The notes under the pieces are model-generated. The model did no database searches and had not been told where the DNA came from. It worked only from the letters and a program-made list of their open reading frames with translations. 64,000 bases of DNA from Tunturibacter psychrotolerans (GTDB taxonomy: Bacteria; Acidobacteriota; Terriglobia; Terriglobales; Acidobacteriaceae). The stretch lies in the NCBI RefSeq assembly GCF_040359615.1, contig NZ_CP132942.1:2604001-2668000 (forward strand), written 5' to 3'. Shown here in pieces: positions 1 through 9,491 of this stretch. The stretch's first letter is position 1; each line of letters opens with the position of its first letter. Both the position numbers and the translations under genes were made by a program.

Positions 1-563
1 AGGTTACAGGTGATCGCGGCGGTCTTTGCTCCGCGAGCGCGGGCGTACTCCACAGCACCGACCACGTAGGGCGTGCGACCGCTGGCAGAGACTCCGATGA
101 CGATGTCCTTGCGGGTTGGGCGTCGGCGGGCGATATCGCGCTGGCCGATTTCTGGCGAGTCCTCGTTGACGTCGGAGGCAGAGGCGAGAGCCTTTGGGCC
201 GCCAGCCATGATGTACTGGACCTGTGAGGGGGCGGTGGAGTAAGTTGGCGGGCACTCCGAGGCGTCGAGGGAGGCAATGCGGCCGCTGGAACCAGCGCCA
301 ACGTAGATGAGTCGGCCACCATCGCGCAGGGAGCGGGCGACGGTATCGATGACGATTGCGATTTCAGGCAGCGCTTTTTTGACTGCGGCTGCGATCTTGG
401 CGTCTTCGTGATTGATGATGCGGGCGATCTCGAGAGCGGATTTGGTGTCCAGTCCCTCCGAGGCGGTGTTGGCGGTCTCCGTGGTGAGATCGTTGAAGTC
501 TGCTGCGCCACGGTTGACGGGTTTTGGTGTCGGGGCCTGCTCGAGCATGGTAAGGGTTGCCAT
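1..563 (-). CDS. murQ: N-acetylmuramic acid 6-phosphate etherase, N-terminal part (runs off the window)
   Basis: MurQ cleaves the lactyl ether of MurNAc-6-phosphate to give GlcNAc-6-phosphate and D-lactate, a cytoplasmic step of peptidoglycan recycling. The frame is open from the ATG at 563 to the window edge, giving about 187 residues, roughly the first 60% of a usual 300-residue protein. Family features visible are the N-terminal sequence around FNDLTTETAN, the SIS-fold motif YVGAGSSGR followed by ASECPPTYS, and VSASGRTPYVVGA. No stop is seen, so it is partial because of the window and not broken. It is relevant to the peptidoglycan-degrading genes at 44.7-52.5 kb, but is not adjacent to them. 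Confidence 0.93.
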   Translation of the reverse strand, partial: MATLTMLEQAPTPKPVNRGAADFNDLTTETANTASEGLDTKSALEIARIINHEDAKIAAAVKKALPEIAIVIDTVARSLRDGGRLIYVGAGSSGRIASLDASECPPTYSTAPSQVQYIMAGGPKALASASDVNEDSPEIGQRDIARRRPTRKDIVIGVSASGRTPYVVGAVEYARARGAKTAAITCN

Positions 564-887
564 AAGTATCCTACTGTTCTGCTGGGGCAATTCTAGTCCT
601 AACCTTCTTAAATGCGGCAAGAAAGGTTTGCCCGATGCGAGTTATCATAAAGGGTCGGGGTTTACGCCGAGTAGCGATTGGGTTGGCGAGAGTGTTCGAC
701 CTGTGCTAAGCAGAGAATTCTGCTTCAACTGGAGAGTTCTCATATGCTTCACGAGGCTGAATTCAAGCCTCTGCTGGATATATGAGATGCATCTCCGCTT
801 AATTGGGTTTACCCGCGCTGAGCGGTTGCGTGCTGGCTCAGTCGGCGGTCAGACCACGGATTGCAACACCGAAGTTGGTGCGTCTAA
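564..887. other. Divergent intergenic region murQ/lepB, no gene seen
   Basis: These 324 bases separate the divergent murQ and lepB starts and should hold both promoters. A 159-codon open frame crosses the region but overlaps the murQ N-terminus on the other strand and has no recognisable domain. No clear terminator, riboswitch or repeat was found. Confidence 0.5.
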
Positions 888-1499
888 ATGATAGAGGATT
901 CGGAAGATCGCGTGGAGATAGACGGAAACATTCGGCCTGAGCCGGAAGATCAGCAGGTGATTGAGCCGACGGATCAGATGGATCAGCGCAAGGGAGTGAT
1001 GCACTCCTGGCTGCGCGATCTGGTGATCTCGGTTGTGGTGTCGGCGTTCATCATCATCTTTTTGTACCAACCGGTTCGGGTGGAAGGAACCAGCATGCTG
1101 CCGATGCTGGAAGACCAGGACAGGCTATTCATTAACAAAGTGGCCTATCGGGTTGGTGAGATACACCGTGGGGACGTGGTCGTATTTCTGTACCCGCACG
1201 ACCATGAAAAGAGTTACATCAAGCGGGTGATCGCGCTGCCTGGCGATACTTTGCGGATCGATCATGGACAGGTGATCGTGAACGGCGAACGCGTGAAGGA
1301 ACGCTACGTCCCAACGCGATTTGCCGATGACAGATCGCAGCCGGAGATGACGGTACCGGGGCATGAGTATTTTGTGATGGGCGATCACCGGTCGATCTCA
1401 AGCGACAGCCGCGACTTTGGGCCTGTCGACCGGGATCTGATCTACGGCAAGGCGGCCTTTGTGTACTGGCCGATGGATCAGGCTGGCGTGGTTCGGTAG
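888..1499 (+). CDS. lepB: Signal peptidase I
   Basis: Type I signal peptidase, which removes signal peptides from exported proteins at the outer face of the inner membrane. The 203-residue protein has an acidic N-terminal cytoplasmic stretch (about 1-42), one membrane segment (about 43-60) and the S26 catalytic core. The catalytic serine is Ser69 in GTSMLPML and the general-base lysine is Lys112 in YIKRVIALPGD. The late motif GDHRSISSDSR is the family's box E. The length is typical of a short, single-anchor enzyme. It is transcribed away from murQ and converges on tpiA. It is a single gene and not part of an obvious operon. Confidence 0.95.
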   Translation: MIEDSEDRVEIDGNIRPEPEDQQVIEPTDQMDQRKGVMHSWLRDLVISVVVSAFIIIFLYQPVRVEGTSMLPMLEDQDRLFINKVAYRVGEIHRGDVVVFLYPHDHEKSYIKRVIALPGDTLRIDHGQVIVNGERVKERYVPTRFADDRSQPEMTVPGHEYFVMGDHRSISSDSRDFGPVDRDLIYGKAAFVYWPMDQAGVVR

Positions 1500-1554
1500 C
1501 GAGAGAAGCAGCAATCGGCATGATGCCCGCACTGGGGTTGTCTCAGTCGAATCT

Positions 1555-2316
1555 TTACGCGCCCGTCGCGTTGCAGATGATCTCGTGGAAGGATTTTGCG
1601 TGCAGGCTGGCTCCTCCGACCAGCGCGCCGTCGATTTCAGGCTGGTTCATCAGGCTGGCGACGTTGTCCGGTTTAACGGAGCCGCCGTAGAGTATGCGCA
1701 TGCCGCTCGCACAGGGAAGGCCAAGGTGCTTGGCCACTTCGCGGCGGATGATGGCGTGGGCTTCGTTGGCCTGCTCGGGGGTTGCGACGCTGCCGGTGCC
1801 GATGGCCCAGACGGGCTCGTAGGCGATGACCACCTGGCCGCAAGAGGTGCCCTTGACTCCGTTGAGCGCGCAAGCAACCTGCCAACAGAGAACTGCTTCA
1901 GTAAGTCCGGATTGACGCTTGTCGAGGGTTTCGCCGACGCAGACAACGGGAATGAGGTCGTGTTCGAGCGCCGCCTTTAGCTTCAGGTTGACCATTTCGT
2001 CTGTCTCGTGAGCGTAGATGCGGCGCTCGGAGTGGCCGAGCAGCACGCGGGTGCAACCGATGCTTTCGAGCATGGTCGGTGAGGTCTGGCCCGTATAGGG
2101 GCCTTCGTTGAGCCAGTGCATCGTCTGGGCGCCGGCGGTCACGTTGGTGCCTTTGGTCGCCTCGATGACATAGCCAAGCGAAGACATGGTGGGGAAGATT
2201 GCGATCTCGCTGGAGGTGTGGTCCTTGACCAGAGGAAGGAACTCGCTAAGGAAGGCCAAAGACTCTTTGGGCGTCTTATACATCTTCCAGTTGGCTGCGA
2301 TCAGTGGCTTTCTCAT
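1555..2316 (-). CDS. tpiA: Triosephosphate isomerase
   Basis: Interconverts dihydroxyacetone phosphate and glyceraldehyde 3-phosphate in the cytoplasm. The 253-residue length is normal for this TIM barrel. Catalytic residues are visible: Lys11 in NWKMYK, His95 in LLGHSERR and Glu167 in YEPVWAIGTG, plus the phosphate-binding ILYGGSVKP and GALVGGASL loops. It is the last gene of a minus-strand series containing gapA and pgk, a common clustering of lower-glycolysis genes. It lies 109 bp downstream of a small secreted-protein gene. Confidence 0.97.
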   Translation of the reverse strand: MRKPLIAANWKMYKTPKESLAFLSEFLPLVKDHTSSEIAIFPTMSSLGYVIEATKGTNVTAGAQTMHWLNEGPYTGQTSPTMLESIGCTRVLLGHSERRIYAHETDEMVNLKLKAALEHDLIPVVCVGETLDKRQSGLTEAVLCWQVACALNGVKGTSCGQVVIAYEPVWAIGTGSVATPEQANEAHAIIRREVAKHLGLPCASGMRILYGGSVKPDNVASLMNQPEIDGALVGGASLHAKSFHEIICNATGA

Positions 2317-2425
2317 GTGCGAATCAGTATTCCATCTTCAAGTCGTTCAGGGAAGGGGAGAAAGAAAAACGGTTTCCATCGATCGAAACACAAAGAGAGG
2401 ATGATTCTTCGTCGTGCAACTTGTT

Positions 2426-3076
2426 TTAACTTTCCCCAGCTCTGCGGGTTAATTCGATGTCTGTATCTGTGTTAAACCAGAGTGTGGTTTCCTTGCCGTC
2501 TTCTCCCACTACCGCCATCCTGTCCAGTGAGTGCGTTCCGTTCTTGACCAGCGCCTGAGATTTCGGTTTCAGTCCTAGAATGCGGATGATGAAATATTCT
2601 TCCGAGGTGCTTACCGTAAACCAAGCCGTGTCAGCAGTCTTGCCATCCCCGGAACTCATTATGGATTGCACGATTTGATCGACGATTAGTTTTTCCTTCG
2701 CGGTCTCCTCTTGTTTTCCAAGATGCTTCAGCGAAACCATCGCAAGAAAGTGTCCGTCCCCGTTTGCGATGTTGTGTTGAATGATCTCCTGTCCCTTGCG
2801 GAGCGCCCCCTCGTAATCACCCGCGTTGAATGCGGCCACGCCAGCTGTGTTCGCTTGATGCCAATCGAATTCGCCGTCGACATCTGCAACGACTGCATCC
2901 AGCCGTAGTTCTCGCCAATCGACGTTGATGTCGCCGCTCTGTACCTTTGCCTTGAGCCCATCATATTTCGCCTGAGCGACCTTGGCACTGTCGAGACCAA
3001 ATGCGGTAGAGACGAATACGTATCCAAGCAAACACAAAGTAAAGCGCGGCAATTGATGGTGACGAAGTCTCATCAT
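2426..3076 (-). CDS. Exported DUF4919-like protein of unknown function
   Basis: A 216-residue protein with an N-terminal signal sequence (hydrophobic run around residues 12-27) followed by a soluble domain resembling DUF4919 proteins. That domain has the early block KYDGLKAKVQSGD, a TPR-like middle (AFNAGDYEGAL, LKHLGKQEE) and a C-terminal beta-rich part ending in TLWFNTDTDIE. The start was set at the double ATG at 3076/3073, just after the pgk stop. A longer in-frame extension would run backwards through pgk and is not credible. The gap to pgk is only 7 bp, so the two are probably cotranscribed. The molecular function is unknown. Confidence 0.75.
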   Translation of the reverse strand: MMRLRHHQLPRFTLCLLGYVFVSTAFGLDSAKVAQAKYDGLKAKVQSGDINVDWRELRLDAVVADVDGEFDWHQANTAGVAAFNAGDYEGALRKGQEIIQHNIANGDGHFLAMVSLKHLGKQEETAKEKLIVDQIVQSIMSSGDGKTADTAWFTVSTSEEYFIIRILGLKPKSQALVKNGTHSLDRMAVVGEDGKETTLWFNTDTDIELTRRAGES

Positions 3077-3083
3077 TCCGGCC

Positions 3084-4304
3084 TTACTTAAACCTCTGGT
3101 TCTCGGTAAGCGCGGCGACTCCGGGAAGGGTTTTGCCTTCGAGGAATTCGAGGCTGGCGCCGCCGCCGGTGGAGATGTGGGTGATGCGGTTGGCAAAGCC
3201 GGACTGCTGGATGGCAGCGACCGAGTCTCCGCCGCCGACGATGGTCGTCGCGTCGTGGTTGCGCGCGACGGCTGCGGCGATCTCGTTGGTGCCACGAGCG
3301 AAGGCAGGCATCTCGAAGACGCCCATGGGGCCGTTCCAGATGATGGTGCGAGCCTCGGCGATCTCCTCTTCAAAGAGCGCAATGGATTTGGGACCGATGT
3401 CGAGGGCCATCAAATCTTCGGGGAAGGGTGCGTCACCGGAAAAGACCTGCGTTTTGGCGTTGGGGGCGAACTTGTCGGCAAGGATATGGTCGATCGGCAG
3501 GAGGAAGCGGACGCCCATGGCCTTGGCCTTTTGGAGCGCCGCTTTGGCCACGTCGATCTTGTCGATCTCGACGAGAGACTTGCCGGTGCTCTGTCCCTGT
3601 GCATTGAGGAAGGTGTAAGCCATGCCGCCGCCGACAATGATGGCGTCGGCTTTTTCCAGCAGGTTGTCGATGACGTCGATCTTGTCTGAGACCTTCGCTC
3701 CGCCAATGATCGCGACGAATGGCTTGTCAGGCTCAGTGAGTGCCTTGCCGAGGTAGGTCAGCTCTTTTTCCATGAGCAGGCCCGCGGCGGATTGTTTTAC
3801 GAAGTGGGTGACGCCTTCTGTGGAGGCGTGAGCGCGATGAGCGCTGCCAAACGCGTCGTTGACATATATGTCGCAGAGCGAAGCGAGTTTCTTTGCGAAG
3901 ACAGGATCGTTGGCTTCTTCTTCGGGATGGAAGCGGAGGTTCTCGAGCAAGAGCGGCTGGCCGGATTCAAGGTTGAGCGCCATCTCGCTGGCGACCACGC
4001 CGATACAGTCAGGGGAGAAGGCTACGTTTTCGTCATCACCGAGGATGTGGTCGAGCCGCGTGCGGAGATGATCGACCAGGGGACGAAGACTCATGGTCGC
4101 GACGGGCTTGCCCTTGGGACGGCCAAGATGTGAGCAGAGGATGACCTTGGCTTTGTGGCGCAGCGCGTACTCGATGGTGGGAAGCGTTTCGCGGATGCGA
4201 GTGTCGTCGGTGATGATGCCGTCTTTGAGCGGCACGTTGAAGTCGACGCGAATGAGGACGCGCTTGTCGGTTAGGTCGAGGTCGCGGATCGATAGCTTGG
4301 CCAT
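3084..4304 (-). CDS. pgk: Phosphoglycerate kinase
   Basis: Transfers phosphate from 1,3-bisphosphoglycerate to ADP in glycolysis (cytoplasm). The start is the ATG at 4304 ([11 protein letters not shown]), giving 406 residues, the usual bacterial length. Family motifs are [35 protein letters not shown], the [13 protein letters not shown] loop, [11 protein letters not shown] and the C-terminal nucleotide-binding GGGDSVAAI followed by [14 protein letters not shown]. One base separates the ATG from the stop of the upstream membrane-protein gene, and 7 bp separate its stop from the DUF4919-like gene. The frame is open for about 105 codons upstream, but that part is the neighbouring gene read out of frame. 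Confidence 0.97.
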   Translation of the reverse strand: MAKLSIRDLDLTDKRVLIRVDFNVPLKDGIITDDTRIRETLPTIEYALRHKAKVILCSHLGRPKGKPVATMSLRPLVDHLRTRLDHILGDDENVAFSPDCIGVVASEMALNLESGQPLLLENLRFHPEEEANDPVFAKKLASLCDIYVNDAFGSAHRAHASTEGVTHFVKQSAAGLLMEKELTYLGKALTEPDKPFVAIIGGAKVSDKIDVIDNLLEKADAIIVGGGMAYTFLNAQGQSTGKSLVEIDKIDVAKAALQKAKAMGVRFLLPIDHILADKFAPNAKTQVFSGDAPFPEDLMALDIGPKSIALFEEEIAEARTIIWNGPMGVFEMPAFARGTNEIAAAVARNHDATTIVGGGDSVAAIQQSGFANRITHISTGGGASLEFLEGKTLPGVAALTENQRFK

Positions 4305-4305
4305 G

Positions 4306-4794
4306 TCAGTTAGAGGATACCCGAGAAGACGGCGCGAAGCGTTGATTCGCCAAAGATATGGGCAGCCCGACCAAAAAAACCATGGCCGCGATGCTGTTGA
4401 GCCGTACCACAGGAGATGGGTCGATCCTGGGGTAAAGGTTCGTGTGCGGAAGCACCAGGTAGTACATGACGACGTAGATAAACGCCCCGTAAACGAGACC
4501 CGAGACGACTGCGTGGTGCTCAAGAAAAGGCAGAAAGCGGGCCGCGAGAACGAAGATCGTTGCCCAAACCAGCGCGATGAAGAGATGAGCCGCCAGGCCG
4601 AGCAGGACGCTTGGGACACCGTCGGAATATGCCGCGCGGCCTAAAATACCGCTTGCAATCGACTGCGGGATTTTTATGGGAGCGACACCTCGCAACCCGT
4701 AGAAGATGATCGGATCGAGCATGTCGAGGAGAGCGGCGACGATCCCACCGATCAGGATCGCCTTCGGGACGGAGCGGTTAGGGTCGCTGGGCAT
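4306..4794 (-). CDS. Conserved four-helix membrane protein of unknown function
   Basis: A 162-residue integral membrane protein with about four hydrophobic segments (around residues 12-33, 62-87, 95-116 and 132-149). Polar loops carry short motifs such as DPIIFYG near helix 1 and [13 protein letters not shown] in the last helix. No catalytic motif is visible and I cannot assign a family. Its stop lies one base before the pgk start, so it is probably translated from the same transcript. Function is unknown, and the neighbourhood does not indicate one beyond cotranscription with glycolytic genes. Confidence 0.7.
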   Translation of the reverse strand: MPSDPNRSVPKAILIGGIVAALLDMLDPIIFYGLRGVAPIKIPQSIASGILGRAAYSDGVPSVLLGLAAHLFIALVWATIFVLAARFLPFLEHHAVVSGLVYGAFIYVVMYYLVLPHTNLYPRIDPSPVVRLNSIAAMVFLVGLPISLANQRFAPSSRVSSN

Positions 4795-4833
4795 GGGAAA
4801 TTTTAGAGCATGCCCAGCGAAGTCGATTCGTGT

Positions 4834-5208
4834 TTATTCGGGGATCCACGCATCGGCTTCGATCTCGATCCGCCAGGCCGGGTTGAGCAGCGCGGCGACG
4901 ACGACCATCGTTGCGGCTGGGCGAATCTGTCCGAAAAACTTGCCGTGAACATGACCGACAGCCTCCCAGTCTGCGGCGTGGGTGAGGTACATGCGGGTGC
5001 GGTACACGTGCTCCACAGAGCTGCCTGCATTCTTGAGGGCCGTGGCTATGAGGTCCAGGCATCGGTTGGTCTGCTCGGATACATCCACCGCATCCGCGCC
5101 AACGGGGCCTGTGCCCGAGACATGAACCTGGTTGCCGATGCGAACGGCGCGGGAGAAGCCGATGATCGGTTCGAAGGGAGAAGTGCCGGGAATGTTTTTG
5201 CGGATCAT
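4834..5208 (-). CDS. RidA/YjgF-like protein lacking the catalytic arginine
   Basis: A 124-residue protein of the RidA (YjgF/YER057c/UK114) superfamily, recognised from GNQVHVSGTGPVG near the N-terminus and the C-terminal block NPAWRIEIEADAW. Archetypal RidA deaminates reactive enamine/imine intermediates using an arginine in a PARS-type motif. Here the equivalent stretch reads RPAATMVV, with alanine in place of that arginine. It therefore probably belongs to one of the Rid subfamilies without imine deaminase activity. It lies upstream of the membrane-protein/pgk pair on the same strand, 39 bp from the nearest gene. Confidence 0.85.
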   Translation of the reverse strand: MIRKNIPGTSPFEPIIGFSRAVRIGNQVHVSGTGPVGADAVDVSEQTNRCLDLIATALKNAGSSVEHVYRTRMYLTHAADWEAVGHVHGKFFGQIRPAATMVVVAALLNPAWRIEIEADAWIPE

Positions 5209-5314
5209 ATCTGTGCCTGTGTGCCCTTCGAAGTTAGTCTGCTAGTGGCTCACGCCCTTGCGAACGAGCGGATCGACATTGCGGTCGGCTACTCATTATG
5301 TACTGCCGACTCGT

Positions 5315-5941
5315 CTATTTCAGACTGCGAAGCTTCTCGCGCAGTTTTGCATTCTCTTCATCGAGCTTCGCGAGCTTTTGAGTGAGAGGCGCAAGGGCTT
5401 CCTGAAACTCTTCTACCGTGTAGCGAGGAGTGATGTGCTGCGGGCAGTTCCAGTCGAAGCCTTCGACGTGAACGAGGATGACCCTTTCGACGACCGAAGA
5501 TTTGTCCGCTGGCCGGAAGGATTCGATCAGCGCCGGGGCTTTTGAGTCGTGCTCGTGAACCTCGACGCGGCCGAGAATCTTCAGGCGTGTCTGATTGGGA
5601 TAATCCATGAAGAAGAGAGCGACGCGAGGGTCGTGATCAAAGTTTCCCAGGCTGATGTACTGCTTGTTTCCGCGCAAGTCTGCGAAGCCGATCAGACTGG
5701 AATCGATGGGGTGAACGAAGCCCTTCGGACCGCCGCGGTGCTGCACATAAGGCCAGCCGGTCTCGCTGACCGAAGCCATATAAAAACTGTCGCGAAGGCC
5801 TATGAAAGTCTGCTCATCCGGACCGAGAGTACTCCCTGATGGTGAGTGCTCTGCCATGCGCTCGTATTGGCGCCGGCTGCCATGCTCCTGCTGATGTTGT
5901 TTGACGAGTGGTGTAAAGGCGAGTTCCTGAAAGCGACTCAT
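5315..5941 (-). CDS. Pyridoxamine 5'-phosphate oxidase-like FMN-binding protein
   Basis: A 208-residue protein of the PNPOx-like split-barrel family, which binds FMN or related flavins in the cytoplasm. The start was set at ATG 5941 (MSRFQELAFTP), because the extra 16 residues upstream are not conserved-looking. The core shows DSFYMASVSETGWPYVQHRGGPKGF and later SLGNFDHDPRVALFFMDYP, typical of this subgroup. The last 30 residues form a heptad-like coiled coil (QKLAKLDEENAKLREKLRSL), an addition that suggests self-association. The exact reaction is unknown; canonical PNP oxidation is less likely than a general flavin reductase or stress role. Confidence 0.85.
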   Translation of the reverse strand: MSRFQELAFTPLVKQHQQEHGSRRQYERMAEHSPSGSTLGPDEQTFIGLRDSFYMASVSETGWPYVQHRGGPKGFVHPIDSSLIGFADLRGNKQYISLGNFDHDPRVALFFMDYPNQTRLKILGRVEVHEHDSKAPALIESFRPADKSSVVERVILVHVEGFDWNCPQHITPRYTVEEFQEALAPLTQKLAKLDEENAKLREKLRSLK

Positions 5942-6019
5942 AGCGCTCGATCCGGGCAAGCGGATTCGCTGCCTTAACAGTAGATTCACGAGACTAGATT
6001 GCGACGCTGGATGAAATTA

Positions 6020-6184
6020 CTATTTCAACTGATCGAGAGCTTTTTGGATCACCAGCAAAGCGGTTCGGTACTCTTCACGAGTTGAGCCGGTTCGTGTTTG
6101 AAATTCGAAATCTTCGACGCCATTCAAGGTTTCATTGAGGGCATTGTTCAAGAGAATTAGATCACTCTTGGAGAGCGAAAGCAT
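6020..6184 (-). CDS. Small hypothetical protein (54 aa)
   Basis: A possible small gene downstream of gapA on the same strand. The predicted peptide MLSLSKSDLILLNNALNE...EFQTRTGSTREEYRTAL is amphipathic, well composed and ends cleanly. It resembles small conserved cytoplasmic proteins of unknown function that carry a SLSNALNE-type start and a TRxG...REE segment. No good ribosome binding site is visible. The ATG sits exactly at the foot of a 12-bp inverted repeat, which would hinder initiation. Coding status is therefore uncertain. Confidence 0.45.
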   Translation of the reverse strand: MLSLSKSDLILLNNALNETLNGVEDFEFQTRTGSTREEYRTALLVIQKALDQLK

Positions 6185-6225
6185 AGCGGTATTGCCTGAT
6201 ATGGAAGAAAGATGCAATACCGCTA
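6184..6225 (-). terminator. 12-bp inverted repeat after gapA
   Basis: A perfect 12-bp inverted repeat (arms 6184-6195 and 6214-6225, 18-nt loop, arm TAGCGGTATTGC) lies 22 bp downstream of the gapA stop. It is not followed by a T-run on the minus strand, so it is more likely an mRNA 3'-end stabiliser or weak terminator than a strong intrinsic terminator. It ends on the start codon of the small downstream frame. Confidence 0.5.
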
Positions 6226-6246
6226 GCCTTTCTAGTATTACGTGTT

Positions 6247-7257
<1,011 letters not shown>

Positions 7258-7448
7258 GATTTTTGGTTGCTCCTGTCGTGTTTGCTGCGTTTGTTGATCC
7301 GTTCAACCATTGTAGAGCGCGGCGAACCGCTCCGCACGCCATCAGAGCGGATGCTATCACTGGCGCAAGAACGGCGCAAAATCCACAGAACTTTTCACGT
7401 CACGTAATCGCGACGGTTACGTGGCAACCAGCTTGCCCGGCCGCGTTG

Positions 7449-7682
7449 TTAGAAGTTGAAGAACTTCTCTCGGAGGGCGTCTTCGTAGTTCTTCTTCGCC
7501 TCTTTGGCCTTCCCGCGAGCGTCTTCTTCGCGGAAGTCCGCTGCCTCCCAGGCATCGATCTCTGCCTCGGAGTGGTTGGCCGAGGCGAGCGCTTCTTCTT
7601 TGCGGATGGCAACAACCCACTGATCAACCGCTTCTTTGTACGCGGCCTGCATCTGATCCAGATCGGAGATTTCGACGGACAT
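7449..7682 (-). CDS. Small acidic hypothetical protein (77 aa)
   Basis: A 77-residue, highly charged, probably all-helical protein (MSVEISDLDQMQAAY...DALREKFFNF). It has many Glu/Lys/Ala residues and no signal or membrane segment, and looks like a soluble coiled-coil-type protein. The start is preceded on the minus strand by GGTAAAAGAGGTGAGCG, a plausible Shine-Dalgarno (GAGGTGA) at good spacing, which supports coding. It lies upstream of gapA in the same orientation. No function can be assigned. Confidence 0.65.
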   Translation of the reverse strand: MSVEISDLDQMQAAYKEAVDQWVVAIRKEEALASANHSEAEIDAWEAADFREEDARGKAKEAKKNYEDALREKFFNF

Positions 7683-7855
7683 CGCTCACCTCTTTTACCC
7701 GCGACAGTACGGAAGAAATGTGAAAGGACGATGTAAACCGCTGAGAAAAGACGAGATGAAGGCGTGCGAACTTTGGGAATCGAAGAAGCGACCGGGGTGT
7801 CGCAGAAGGTGCGAGCGATTTGCGGGAGGCTTCCGCGCTGTGTTACAAGCGTCGT

Positions 7856-8707
7856 ATGCGCGATTTGCGCGAATGGATAAGCGAAAAGATGAGACGACGC
7901 CCTAGACGTGGACCGAATGATTCGGAGTCCACGGGGAAAAGTGGGCAGGAGTTGCCCTCGAACCAACCAGCTCCCCTGAGACCAAGCTACCCGGAGGCTG
8001 CGCCGGTACGCGCCGCAGAGCCAACGCCAGTAACGGTCAAACATGTTGCAGAACCAGCTGCTGAAGCTGCCTCTGCCGAGACGTTTAGCGGCACAACCGC
8101 ACCGGTAGCAGAGAACGCAGCGCCAGAACCAAAGATTGTGGTGGAGACCCAGCCAGAGTCACTTGCAACGCCGCCCGCCGAGCTGACTGCGACCAAGTCG
8201 CCAAAAGGTTATGTCGTGCTCGCGATTGGCCTGCCTGGGTCGGGCAAGACGACCTGGTACAAGCGTCGCGGCGTGACCCCGTTGTCGAGCGATCTGCTGC
8301 GGACGTTGCTCTTTGACGACATCACCGAGCAGCGCTACCAGGGGCTGGTGTTTTCGACGCTCCGCAGCCTACTGCGCGCCAGGCTTATCGCCAAGATGCC
8401 GTGGAATTACGTCGATGCGACGAACCTGTCTCCCCATGAGCGCAGGCAATGGATCAAGATGGCCAAGAGCTTCGGTTACGAGGTACAGGCGGTATTCTTC
8501 GACGTGCCCCTGGCCGTATGCATGGAACGCAACTCGAAGCGCGATCGCCAGGTAACTGACGAGGTGATGCAGAAGATGGCCGAACGCTTGAAGCCCCCCA
8601 CCTTCAAAGAAGGCTTCGAAAAGATCACAGTGGTGCGCGTAAAAGGCCAGCCCGGCACAGCAGGAGAGCCGGCCCCTGTGGATTCGGTTCCGGACACCGC
8701 AGAGTAA
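7856..8707 (+). CDS. P-loop kinase with a Pro/Ala-rich N-terminal extension
   Basis: A protein of about 283 residues with two parts. The first ~115 residues start basic (MRDLREWISEKMRRRPRR) and continue as a low-complexity Pro/Ala/Glu-rich segment, probably a disordered linker. The second part is a P-loop domain of the AAA_33/polynucleotide-kinase-like type with Walker A GLPGSGKT about 8 residues into the domain, a SSDLLR motif after it, DATNLSP, and a basic ERNSKRDRQV lid. Such domains phosphorylate small substrates or nucleic-acid ends. The start is uncertain: a TTG at 7820 is in frame, but ATG 7856 is preferred. It is separate from the following ABC operon by 34 bp. Confidence 0.8.
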   Translation: MRDLREWISEKMRRRPRRGPNDSESTGKSGQELPSNQPAPLRPSYPEAAPVRAAEPTPVTVKHVAEPAAEAASAETFSGTTAPVAENAAPEPKIVVETQPESLATPPAELTATKSPKGYVVLAIGLPGSGKTTWYKRRGVTPLSSDLLRTLLFDDITEQRYQGLVFSTLRSLLRARLIAKMPWNYVDATNLSPHERRQWIKMAKSFGYEVQAVFFDVPLAVCMERNSKRDRQVTDEVMQKMAERLKPPTFKEGFEKITVVRVKGQPGTAGEPAPVDSVPDTAE

Positions 8708-8741
8708 CGTCGTAAGTCCGCCCGCGGTTTAGAGTAAAGAC

Positions 8742-9491
8742 ATGCCCACGGTTGGCGTTGAGTTCGCGAAGGTGAGCTACACGCTGGCGGATGGGCGTGT
8801 TTTGTTGCGCGACATCTCGTTGGAGCTTGAGGCGGGAACAACGACGGCTCTGTTGGGACGTAGTGGATCCGGTAAAACAACGCTGCTGCGCATGGTGAAT
8901 CGTCTCCTGACGCCTAGTGCGGGTGAAGTGTTGATCGCAGGAAACCAGACAAAAGACGGCGACATGATTGCGCTGCGGCGAAGTATTGGCTACGTCATTC
9001 AGGAGACTGGACTCTTTCCCCACATGACCGTGGAACGCAACGCGGGGATGGCATTGGAACTGGCTGGACGACCCAAACAGGAGACCGCCGAACGAGTTCG
9101 CGAGGTGATGTCGCTCGTGGGACTCGACTATGAAGAGTTTCATCGGCGATATCCATGGCAGCTCTCTGGCGGCCAGCGCCAGCGGGTAGGGCTTGCACGC
9201 GCCCTCGCGACCGACCCCACCGTCCTATTGATGGACGAGCCATTCGGCGCCCTCGATCCTCTCACCCGGGCCGAGATGCAGACTATGTTGCGAGATCTGC
9301 TGAAGAGGGTCGGGAAGACCGTTTTGCTGGTCACACATGATCTGGATGAGGCGCTTTATCTGGCCAAGCGGGTCATCTTTCTTGCCGAGGGTGCTGTAGT
9401 AGCGAACCTTCCCGCTGACGAAGTCTTAGGCTCGGAAAACCCTCATGTAAAAGATTATGTTCGCTCTGTACATCGTTCGGTGCCCGCATGA
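8742..9491 (+). CDS. ABC transporter ATP-binding protein, osmoprotectant (OpuC/ProV-like) type
   Basis: The ATPase of a glycine-betaine/choline-type importer. In its 249 residues the Walker A is GRSGSGKT (39-46), the signature is LSGGQRQR (141-148) and the Walker B is VLLMDEP (Asp165, Glu166), followed by the H-loop VTHDLDEA. It lacks the C-terminal CBS pair of some OpuCA proteins, so osmosensing by CBS domains is absent. It overlaps the permease gene by 4 bp (ATGA), and the permease in turn overlaps the binding protein, so the three are translationally coupled. Substrate is inferred from the whole operon. Confidence 0.9.
   Translation: MPTVGVEFAKVSYTLADGRVLLRDISLELEAGTTTALLGRSGSGKTTLLRMVNRLLTPSAGEVLIAGNQTKDGDMIALRRSIGYVIQETGLFPHMTVERNAGMALELAGRPKQETAERVREVMSLVGLDYEEFHRRYPWQLSGGQRQRVGLARALATDPTVLLMDEPFGALDPLTRAEMQTMLRDLLKRVGKTVLLVTHDLDEALYLAKRVIFLAEGAVVANLPADEVLGSENPHVKDYVRSVHRSVPA

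Noticed and set aside
412..891. 159-codon open frame on the plus strand across the murQ/lepB gap
   Set aside because: It overlaps the real murQ N-terminus on the opposite strand and its translation has no domain-like composition.
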